19,328 bases of DNA, taken from an uncultured Prevotella sp. (GTDB lineage: Bacteria; Bacteroidota; Bacteroidia; Bacteroidales; Bacteroidaceae). Of the stretch, positions 1 to 7,164 are shown in pieces; positions within the stretch are counted from its first letter, which is position 1, and each line of letters opens with the position of its first letter. The notes under the pieces are model-generated. The model saw only the letters and a program-made list of their open reading frames with translations. It was not told the origin of the DNA and did no database searches. The position numbers and the translations under genes are program-made. The DNA is taken from contig CAAGFF010000225.1 in assembly GCA_900769055.1 (NCBI GenBank), forward strand, positions 1 through 19,328, written 5' to 3'.

Positions 1-3000
1 GCTGAGGGTGTAGTTGATGCTACCGACCAGACATCTCTTATCACCAATCCTAACGCAGAGGCTATGGACGGCTGGACAACCGTTAAGGGTTCAGGCTCTG
101 GTGGTAAACTCGAAGTTAAGAGTGGCGAACCGTTTACCGATGCAGCTGGCAACACTAACCATCCTTACTTCGATGGTGGTAACTGGGATGCCAATGCTTG
201 GGACGTAACATTGCAGCAGACAGTGAACCTACCTAAGGGCAAGTACATGCTCTCTGCAACCTCACGTGCTTCTACAGACATGGCTTCCTTCGCTCTCTTC
301 GCAGGCGAGGCTCGCACAGAGATGCCTCACGTGGGTGCTTCTGGCGAACTCTTCAACCGTGGCTATAACCTTAGCAGCGTAGAGTTTGAGGTGACAGAAG
401 AGACTGCCGATGTAAATATCGGTGTTCAGGGTGTTGCTGCCGTTAAGTATCAGTGGATGTCGTTCACACGCTTCCAGCTTGTTAAGCTCGACAAGAGCGA
501 GACTGTTGACCCGGAACCAGAGCCACAACCAGAGCCTGCTATTGCCGATGGTACATACTATCTGTACAACGAGGCTGGCAAGGTATTCTTCGAGCGTGGT
601 GGTAATTATGGTACACAGGCAGTTGTTGGCAAGTATGGTCTGCCAGTCGACATTACTACTGTTGACGGTGCTACCACACTTGCAATGCACGACTGGGCAG
701 GTACCGTTATCGGTTTCGACGAGGGTATCTATGCCGACGCTTCAGGCGAAAATGCACGTACATATACCGTTAAGACTGTTGAGGGCGGATTTGTTTTCGT
801 CAACAACAACAACTATGCTCTGACAATCGTTGACGGTGCCGTTAACGGTGTTCTCGAAGGCGAAGGCACTGTATGGACAGTTAAGACACTTGAGGAGCGC
901 AACGCTATCCTTGATGCAGCTGTTGCTGCTGACAAGAGTGCAGCCATTGCCGCTGCCGGCTATCCAGAAGATGTTGAGTTCGAGACAACCGACTGCACAG
1001 AGCAGGTTGCTTCTGCAAGTCTTGCAGGTAGCATTGAGGGCTGGACATGGACAGAAGTACGCAAACCTGAGGCTTTTGCTACCAACGTGAATGGAACAGA
1101 GTGCTATAAAGGTACAGGTACGTTGAGCCAGACCGTTACAGGTCTTGAGCAAGGTCTCTATCGCGTAACAGTAAATGGTCTGTATCGTGACGGTTGGAAC
1201 GCTAATCAGGTAACCATGGCAGCCGACGGTTACTACAACAGTACCGCTTATCTCGCTGCAAACGGTGTTCAGGCTCAGATTACTCCTTGGGCTAAGGACC
1301 GTGTTGCTGATGGCAACCCGAACAGCATGGCTGACTACAAGGCTATTATCAGTGAGGATGCTACCAAGTATCTCTCTGAGCTTTATACAACTGTAGGCGA
1401 GGATGGCGAGATGGCTATCAGCATTAATGTTCCGAGCTTTATTGATGGTGGCTGGTGTATCTTCAGCAATGTAACGCTGACACGCCTCTCTTATACTGCT
1501 CCTGAGCCAGAGCCTACACTTCCTGAGGATGGCACATACTATATCAAGAACGTTGCTACAGGCAAGTACTTGGCTGGTGGTAGCTCATGGGGTACTCATG
1601 CTATTGTTGATGCCCATGGTATCGACCTTGGTCTTGCTGCCCTTGAGGACGGCAAGTACACTATTGATAGCCAGTTGTCTAATAATGGCAAGCACTATCT
1701 GAATGGTGTTTATTGCGATGGTGCCGCTTTCGGTTGGACATTTACAATGACTAAGACCGATGCTGGTGAGGATGCAGTTATTATTTCTGACGGAACCAAC
1801 AATCTCACAACTGCTGAGGGCACTGACGAGGTAGCACTCGCAGAGAATGTTGACGACTACAGCAAGTGGATATGCGTTAGCGTAGAGGAGAGAATGGCTG
1901 AGCTTCTGACTGCTACTGCCGACAATGGTAAGGATGCTTCATGGCTGCTCCCAGGACGTAACTTCGGACGCAACGACTTGCGTAACAGCAACTGGAACGG
2001 CACTCCATCTATTGGTGGTGACAACACCAATATGTGTGCAGAGAGGTTCAATACCACATTCGACGTATATCAGACCATCAATGTTCCTAACGGTAAGTAT
2101 ACCGTCGAGGTACAGGGCTTCTACCGCAATGGTGGTTATGTTGATGCCGCTGACAAGCATGTTGACGGTTCAGAGCAACTCCTCGCAGCTGCTTATGCCA
2201 ACACAGTAGAGACTCCACTCCAGTCAATCTTCACTGAGGCTGGAAATTGCGAGGCTGGAGGCACAGCAACAACTGATGGTATTGAGGGAGCATTCCCGAA
2301 TGATATGAAAGCTGCTTCAGCATTCTTCACCGCAGGTCTGTACAATAACGTTATTGAGAACGTAGTTGTTGTTGACGGTACACTGACTGTAGGTGTAAGG
2401 AAGTCTGAGACTACAGCTAACGACTGGTCAATCTTCGATAACTTCCGTATCACATACTATGGCGAGATCCAAGACCTGACCATTTACAAGGAGGCTTATG
2501 AGGCTGCTCTTGCTGCCGCACAGGCTGCTCTTGCTGATGAGGCCAACGCCGTTGTAACAGGTGAGGAGCGTACAGCTCTTGCTGATGCTATCACAGCAAA
2601 CACCACAGTTGAGGAGACTAAGGACGCATACGTTGCTGCCACAACAGCTCTCAACGAGGCTGCTGCTACATTCAAGGCTGCTACTGCTGCATACCAGGCT
2701 CTTGAGGATGCAAGGGTTGCATACGCTTTCGACGCAAATGCTTATCCATACGCAAGCTCAACGAAACTCGCTGTTCTGAACGAGGCTTTGGCTGCTACTG
2801 CTACCAATGCTACTGAGGCACAGACCATGACAGGCGCTATCGTTGTTGCCGCACGCGACTATGTAGAGTCTAATGCTGTTGCTGAGGAGCAGGGTGCAGT
2901 TGACTTCACTGGGGACATCGTTAACCCGAATGCCGAGAATGGCACTGAGGGCTGGACAGTATCTCTTGGCGAAGGCTCTGGCGGTAAGATTGAAGTTCTC

Positions 3001-3528
3001 AATGGTGAGCCGTTCACCGACGCAGCTGGTAGCTCTACTCACTCTTACTTCGATGGTGGCAACTGGGATGCCAATGCTTGGGATGTATCAGTATCTCAGG
3101 AGGTGACACTGCCGAGCGGTGAGTATCTGCTCACAGTAACCTCTCGCGCTTCTTCTGACATGGCTTCCTTCCAGCTCTTCGCCAACGATGAGAGCGTAGA
3201 GATGAAGCATGTTGGCAATGTTGGTGAGCTGTTCGATCGTGGATGGAACGACTGCTTCCTCGTATTCAACGTGCATGAGGACAATACACCTGTTGCCATC
3301 GGTGTACAGGGTGTTGCTGACGTTCTGCATCAGTGGATGTCGTTCACACGCTTCCGTCTTGTAAGACTTGGCGATGCCAACATCATCAATGGCATACAGA
3401 CAGAGAACCTTGACAATGCTACCATCTACTCTGTAAACGGACAGGTGGTTCGCACCAATGCTACTACCACAAAGGGACTCGCTAAGGGTATCTATGTTGT
3501 AAACGGCAAGAAGGTTGTTGTCAAGTAA
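1..3528 (+). CDS. Large secreted multidomain surface protein, C-terminal 1175 residues (5' end outside window)
   Basis: The frame is open from base 1 and ends at TAA 3526-3528, so the start and any signal peptide lie upstream. Numbering residues from base 1, the layout is: domain A1 (about 12-163), a Pro-Glu linker (170-179), a trefoil-like GTYYLYN domain (184-300), a galactose-binding-like beta domain (320-498), a second Pro-Glu linker (502-506), a second GTYYIKN domain (511-631), a second beta domain (652-822), an Ala-rich helical FIVAR-like segment (828-957), domain A2 (972-1123), and a tail ending GIYVVNGKKVVVK. A1 and A2 are clear paralogues: both contain DGGNWDANAWDV, and a 25-nt stretch is identical at 451-475 and 3331-3355. 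The tail resembles type IX secretion type A sorting domains. Inference: a surface-anchored or exported glycan-binding protein. No catalytic domain is visible here, although one may lie upstream. Domain names are by resemblance only. Confidence 0.85.
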   Translation, partial: AEGVVDATDQTSLITNPNAEAMDGWTTVKGSGSGGKLEVKSGEPFTDAAGNTNHPYFDGGNWDANAWDVTLQQTVNLPKGKYMLSATSRASTDMASFALFAGEARTEMPHVGASGELFNRGYNLSSVEFEVTEETADVNIGVQGVAAVKYQWMSFTRFQLVKLDKSETVDPEPEPQPEPAIADGTYYLYNEAGKVFFERGGNYGTQAVVGKYGLPVDITTVDGATTLAMHDWAGTVIGFDEGIYADASGENARTYTVKTVEGGFVFVNNNNYALTIVDGAVNGVLEGEGTVWTVKTLEERNAILDAAVAADKSAAIAAAGYPEDVEFETTDCTEQVASASLAGSIEGWTWTEVRKPEAFATNVNGTECYKGTGTLSQTVTGLEQGLYRVTVNGLYRDGWNANQVTMAADGYYNSTAYLAANGVQAQITPWAKDRVADGNPNSMADYKAIISEDATKYLSELYTTVGEDGEMAISINVPSFIDGGWCIFSNVTLTRLSYTAPEPEPTLPEDGTYYIKNVATGKYLAGGSSWGTHAIVDAHGIDLGLAALEDGKYTIDSQLSNNGKHYLNGVYCDGAAFGWTFTMTKTDAGEDAVIISDGTNNLTTAEGTDEVALAENVDDYSKWICVSVEERMAELLTATADNGKDASWLLPGRNFGRNDLRNSNWNGTPSIGGDNTNMCAERFNTTFDVYQTINVPNGKYTVEVQGFYRNGGYVDAADKHVDGSEQLLAAAYANTVETPLQSIFTEAGNCEAGGTATTDGIEGAFPNDMKAASAFFTAGLYNNVIENVVVVDGTLTVGVRKSETTANDWSIFDNFRITYYGEIQDLTIYKEAYEAALAAAQAALADEANAVVTGEERTALADAITANTTVEETKDAYVAATTALNEAAATFKAATAAYQALEDARVAYAFDANAYPYASSTKLAVLNEALAATATNATEAQTMTGAIVVAARDYVESNAVAEEQGAVDFTGDIVNPNAENGTEGWTVSLGEGSGGKIEVLNGEPFTDAAGSSTHSYFDGGNWDANAWDVSVSQEVTLPSGEYLLTVTSRASSDMASFQLFANDESVEMKHVGNVGELFDRGWNDCFLVFNVHEDNTPVAIGVQGVADVLHQWMSFTRFRLVRLGDANIINGIQTENLDNATIYSVNGQVVRTNATTTKGLAKGIYVVNGKKVVVK

Positions 3529-3576
3529 GCGCTGTAAGACGCTGAAATGTACCGATTTTGGTACATAGAACATAAT

Positions 3577-3614
3577 AAAATAAGGTGACATCGTTGGTGT
3601 CACCTTATTTTTTT
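3577..3614 (+). terminator. Rho-independent terminator of the large surface-protein gene
   Basis: A perfect 12-bp stem (3579-3590 pairing with 3598-3609) with a 7-nt loop is followed directly by a run of T to 3614. A second smaller hairpin, 7 bp with a 6-nt loop (3547-3553 with 3560-3566), lies just before it. It ends transcription about 80 bp after the stop codon. The right arm and loop also carry the next gene's promoter. Confidence 0.85.
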
Positions 3615-3623
3615 GTAACTTTG
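3594..3623 (+). promoter_or_regulatory. Bacteroidota-type promoter for the SpmAB-like gene
   Basis: The -7 element TAACTTTG (3616-3623) fits TAnnTTTG exactly. A TTG at 3594-3596, inside the terminator loop, is at the right distance for the -33 element. Transcription should start near 3630, giving a leader of about 60 nt. Confidence 0.7.
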
Positions 3624-3643
3624 CACCCGTATATATATAATAA

Positions 3644-3667
3644 GGTGGCAGCATGATGGTTGCCGCC
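3644..3667 (+). promoter_or_regulatory. Leader hairpin upstream of the SpmAB-like gene
   Basis: GGTGGCA (3644-3650) can pair with TGCCGCC (3661-3667) over a 10-nt loop, including one G-U pair. It lies between the predicted transcript start and the ATG at 3690. AATAAGGTGGCA (3639-3650) also repeats, with one change, the left arm of the upstream terminator (3579-3590). Function unknown; it may be chance. Confidence 0.3.
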
Positions 3668-3689
3668 ATGGTTCACACCCGTTTTTTCT

Positions 3690-4916
3690 ATGGTACTTAA
3701 CTACATCTGGATTGCATTCTTTGCCTTATCATTCCTGTTCGGAGCAATACAGCTCTGCATGGGCGACACCACTATCTTTCAGAAGATGGTTGACTCCACC
3801 TTTGACACCTCCAAGACGGCCTTCGAGATTTCGCTTGGCCTGACGGGTGTGCTTGCCCTGTGGTTGGGAGTGATGCGCATAGGCGAGAAGGCTGGTGCCG
3901 TAAACCTATTGGCAAGACTGCTCAGTCCTGTGTTCACAAGGCTCTTTCCTGATATTCCTAAGAACCATCCCGTCATGGGTAGCATATTTATGAATATTGC
4001 CTCGAACATGCTGGGACTTGACAATGCTGCCACGCCCACAGGACTGAAAGCCATGGCACAGATGCAGGAGCTGAACAGCAAGAAGGACACGGCAACCAAT
4101 CCGATGATAATGTTCCTGGTGCTCAACACCTCCGGGCTGACCATCATACCGACGAGCATCCTTGCCTTCCGTGCCTCGTATGGTGCGGCAACGCCAACGG
4201 ATGTCTTCATCCCTATACTCCTTGCCACCCTCGTAGCCACGTTGGCTGGTATCATCATCACTGCCCTGTGGCAGCGGATAAACATCATGCAGCCCGTTCT
4301 CCTTGCCACCCTTGCAGGCCTTGTAGGCTTCACGGCTCTCGTCATCTGGGGCTTTGGACAGATGGACAAGGACACTATGGGAGTGGTGACCAGCGTGGTG
4401 TCGAATGTCATCCTGCTGGGTATTATCCTGGCCTTCATCATGGCAGGTTTCTTCCGTCGCGTGAATGTCTATGATGCTTTCATAGAGGGAGCCAAGGAAG
4501 GCTTCCAGACAGCCGTGCGCATAATTCCATATCTCGTTGCCATACTTGTGGCAGTGGGAGTGTTCAGGGCATCGGGAGCTATGGACATGCTCATAGATGG
4601 TGTGGCATGGTGTGTGGGGCAGTGTGGCATGGATACCGACTTTGTCGGAGCCTTGCCTACGGCATTGATGAAACCATTGTCGGGAAGTGGAGCCAGAGGT
4701 CTGATGCTTGAGGCAATGACCAACTATGGTGCAGACTCGTTCGTGGGCCGCCTGGCCTGCGTGTTCCAAGGCTCTACCGATACGACGTTCTATATATTGG
4801 CAGTCTATTTCGGCAGCGTGGGAGTAAGGTACACCCGCCATGCCGTGACCTGCGGACTGCTTGCTGACCTTGCCGGAGTGATAGCGGCAATAGCTGTATG
4901 CTATCTGTTCTTCTAA
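3690..4916 (+). CDS. Nucleoside-recognition (Gate) domain membrane protein, SpmA-SpmB fusion type
   Basis: A 408-residue polytopic inner-membrane protein carrying two Gate domains in tandem. The N-terminal half resembles spore maturation protein A, with the signature GLDNAATPTGLKAM near residues 107-120. The C-terminal half resembles SpmB, with PLSGSGARG near 329 and FQGSTDTTFYILAVYFGSVG further on. In Firmicutes these are separate proteins; a fused form is known in non-sporulating Gram-negatives, where the role is unclear (transport or export of a small molecule is inferred). I chose the ATG at 3690, which begins directly with a membrane helix (MVLNYIWIAFFAL). A TTG start at 3660 would add ten residues and is less likely. 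The four-helix-bundle gene follows after 12 bases and is probably co-transcribed. The promoter sits at 3594-3623. Confidence 0.85.
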   Translation: MVLNYIWIAFFALSFLFGAIQLCMGDTTIFQKMVDSTFDTSKTAFEISLGLTGVLALWLGVMRIGEKAGAVNLLARLLSPVFTRLFPDIPKNHPVMGSIFMNIASNMLGLDNAATPTGLKAMAQMQELNSKKDTATNPMIMFLVLNTSGLTIIPTSILAFRASYGAATPTDVFIPILLATLVATLAGIIITALWQRINIMQPVLLATLAGLVGFTALVIWGFGQMDKDTMGVVTSVVSNVILLGIILAFIMAGFFRRVNVYDAFIEGAKEGFQTAVRIIPYLVAILVAVGVFRASGAMDMLIDGVAWCVGQCGMDTDFVGALPTALMKPLSGSGARGLMLEAMTNYGADSFVGRLACVFQGSTDTTFYILAVYFGSVGVRYTRHAVTCGLLADLAGVIAAIAVCYLFF

Positions 4917-4928
4917 ATCACGAATGGT

Positions 4929-5491
4929 ATGGAAACAAACAGGTGTGATATCGCCGACAGTTATCAGACGCTCTCCATATATAGGAAGGGTGAGTGCATA
5001 TATGATGTCACTTACTATTTCGTCAACAACTTCCTTGACAAATGCAAGGACCGCACTGTTGACCAGATGATTCAGGCTGCACGCTCGTGCAAGCAGAACA
5101 TCGTCGAGGGCTACAGCGATGCAGAAGGCTCTACCGAGTCAGAGCATAAGTTGTCGCTGATTGCAAAGGGAAGTCTGGAGGAGCTGAAGGAGGACTATCG
5201 CGACTATCTCCGCAACAATGGTTGCGATATATGGGGTCCCCACATCCCAAGTGCCTTGCTGCCCAGCCCTTATGCAGGAAGCATAACGACAGCGCATGGT
5301 ACAGACGGCAGATACAGGGACGTTCGGCCGAGGATATCTGCAACATAGCGCTGATAATAATCAACCAGGAACTGTACATGCTTCGAGGATATATCGATTA
5401 TCTTAACCGAAAGTTCCTCACAGAAGGAGGTATAAAGGAGCAGAGATATAGAATGAGAATGGAATGGAGAAAGAAGAATAAGGGATATTGA
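4929..5491 (+). pseudogene. Four-helix-bundle (S23/IVS family) protein with suffix region, split by a -1 frameshift
   Basis: The first frame (from ATG 4929) gives a four-helix-bundle protein of the 23S rRNA intervening-sequence family: MIQAARSCKQNIVEG, then GSLEELKEDYRDYLR. After NNGCDIWG (about 5220-5237) the similarity stops in this frame and continues in the -1 frame with HPKCLAAQ, then AEDICNIALIIINQELYML and the suffix LTEGGIKE, ending at TGA 5489-5491. The shift falls at the GGGGTCCCC run (5232-5241): reading one extra C or G restores a protein of about 187 residues. This may be a real one-base deletion, an assembly error in a homopolymer, or slippage during translation. In the family the protein is a small basic nucleic-acid-binding bundle, and the Avd protein of diversity-generating retroelements has the same fold. 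It follows the SpmAB-like gene by 12 bases and is followed at once by a 9-bp repeat array. Confidence 0.8.
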
Positions 5492-5509
5492 GGGGAGAGG
5501 GTAGAGGGT

Positions 5510-5636
5510 TGGTAGGTGTTGTAGGTTCTGTAGGTGTTGTAGGTGAATGTAAAAACCTACAGAACTTACAAAACCTACAGAACTTACAAAACCTACAGAA
5601 CCTACAAAAACCCTACAAGAAACCTACCCCCCCCTC
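5510..5636 (+). repeat. Array A: inverted 9-bp-period GTAGGT / ACCTAC repeat
   Basis: GTAGGT occurs at 5512, 5521, 5530 and 5539, exactly 9 bp apart. A 10-nt turn follows, then the reverse complement ACCTAC (or ACTTAC) at 5555, 5564, 5573, 5582, 5591 and 5600, again exactly 9 bp apart, with looser copies at 5611 and 5622. The two arms can fold into a long hairpin of about 33 bp. A run of C and A follows up to the flippase ATG at 5658. A 60-codon frame (5488-5670) crosses the array but is only the translated repeat. The array is the whole content of the gap between the four-helix gene and the flippase. Confidence 0.9.
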
Positions 5637-5657
5637 CCACAAAAAAAAGAAACAAAA

Positions 5658-7151
5658 ATGGCAAATCTGAAATCACTGGCCAAGGACACGGCCATTTATG
5701 GACTTAGCAGCATCATCGGCAGATTTCTGAACTATCTGCTGGTACCGCTGTACACCGCAAGCCTCTCGGCAGCAAGCGGCGGCTATGGTGTCATCACCAA
5801 CATGTATGCCTACTCGGCATTGTTGCTCGTCATTCTGACCTACGGCATGGAGACAACCTTCTTCCGCTTCTCCAATAAGGAGGGCGAGGATGCAGGCAAG
5901 GTATATTCCACAATCCTTATTGCCGTAGGCTCCACATCACTGCTCTTTGTAGCGATGGTGCTGCTGTTCCTGTCGCCGATATCGGCGGTGATGGGCTATG
6001 CCGACCATCCGTCTTATGTGTGGGTGATGGCGGTGACCGTGGCCCTTGATGCCTTCCAGTGCATACCCTTCGCATATCTGCGATACAAGAAGAGACCGAT
6101 AAAGTTCGCGGCTTTCAAGATGCTGTTCATCCTGCTCAACATCCTGCTCAACCTGCTGTTCTTCCTCGTGCTGCCATCGTTGTATGCGTCATATCCTGAT
6201 ATCGTAGGCACCATCTACAACCCGGAGATAGGGGCAGGCTATGCCTTCTACATAAACCTTGCCTGTACGGCAACCATAACCTTCTGCTTCTATAAGGAGC
6301 TCGTGGGTTTCCGCTATGTCTTCGACAAAGCCCTTATGCGCCGTATGCTCTCCTATAGCTGGCCCATCCTGGTGCTTGGCATAGCAGGAATACTTAATCA
6401 GGCAGCCGACAAGATTCTGTTCCCCTATATATATAAAGGTGTAAACGCCCATGAGCAGCTCGGCATATATGGTGCAGCTTCGAAGATAGCCATGATAATG
6501 GCAATGATAACCCAGGCATTCCGCTATGCCTATGAGCCGTTTGTCTTCGGCAAGGCCAAGGACAGTGACAACCGCGACACCTATGCCAAGGCAATGAAGT
6601 ACTTCATCATCTTCACACTGCTCGCATTCCTGATGGTGGTAGGCTATATGGACATACTGAAGTACATCATCGGGCGCGACTACTGGAGTGGACTGAAGGT
6701 GGTGCCAATAGTGATGGCTGCCGAGATAATGATGGGCATCTACTTCAACCTGTCCTTCTGGTACAAGCTCATCGACAAGACCATCTGGGGCGCGTGGTTC
6801 TCGGGCATCGGCTGCGCCGTGCTCATTACCATCAACATCGTCTTCGTGCCACGCTTTGGATATATGGCCTGCGCATGGGCAGGCTTTGCCGGATATGCCA
6901 CTGCAATGCTTCTCAGCTATTTCGTAGGTCAGAAGTATTATCCAATAAGATATAATCTAAAGGAGATAGGCTTATACGTGCTCATGGCAGGCATCCTGTT
7001 CGTGCTGATGACATTGTGCAGGAGCTTCCTCCCTGCCGTTGTCACCTTCTTGGCCAACACCTTGCTCCTGCTTCTCTTTGTAGCCTACATAGTGAGGAAG
7101 GACTTCCCGTTAAGCTCCTTGCCTGTCATTGGAAAGAAATTCAGAAAATAA
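5658..7151 (+). CDS. Polysaccharide / lipopolysaccharide flippase (MOP superfamily, Wzx-like)
   Basis: A 497-residue protein made almost entirely of membrane helices, as expected for a 12-14 TM flippase. The N-terminus (SLAKDTAIYGLSSIIGRFLNYLLVPLYT) is the typical amphipathic start plus TM1 of the polysaccharide biosynthesis family, and GYGVITNMYAYSALL and GMETTFFRFS are also characteristic. The family flips lipid-linked glycan units across the inner membrane. No glycosyltransferase or other polysaccharide gene is visible nearby, so it is not in a capsule locus here. DPP7 starts 13 bases after its stop, so the two are likely co-transcribed. Upstream is repeat array A and an A-rich leader; I found no clear TAnnTTTG promoter. 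The exact substrate cannot be told. Confidence 0.85.
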   Translation: MANLKSLAKDTAIYGLSSIIGRFLNYLLVPLYTASLSAASGGYGVITNMYAYSALLLVILTYGMETTFFRFSNKEGEDAGKVYSTILIAVGSTSLLFVAMVLLFLSPISAVMGYADHPSYVWVMAVTVALDAFQCIPFAYLRYKKRPIKFAAFKMLFILLNILLNLLFFLVLPSLYASYPDIVGTIYNPEIGAGYAFYINLACTATITFCFYKELVGFRYVFDKALMRRMLSYSWPILVLGIAGILNQAADKILFPYIYKGVNAHEQLGIYGAASKIAMIMAMITQAFRYAYEPFVFGKAKDSDNRDTYAKAMKYFIIFTLLAFLMVVGYMDILKYIIGRDYWSGLKVVPIVMAAEIMMGIYFNLSFWYKLIDKTIWGAWFSGIGCAVLITINIVFVPRFGYMACAWAGFAGYATAMLLSYFVGQKYYPIRYNLKEIGLYVLMAGILFVLMTLCRSFLPAVVTFLANTLLLLLFVAYIVRKDFPLSSLPVIGKKFRK

Positions 7152-7164
7152 CAACTATACAATT

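Noticed and set aside
3906..4841. 311-codon minus-strand ORF opposite the SpmAB-like gene
   Set aside because: His/Cys-rich composition typical of antisense to a membrane protein; no domain seen.
5488..5670. 60-codon ORF across the gap before the flippase
   Set aside because: It translates the 9-bp array (NLQNLQNLQ...) and overlaps the flippase start; low-complexity artefact of the repeat.
7129..7164. Upstream ATG for DPP7
   Set aside because: Overlaps the flippase end and adds a polar stretch before an otherwise clean signal peptide at 7165.
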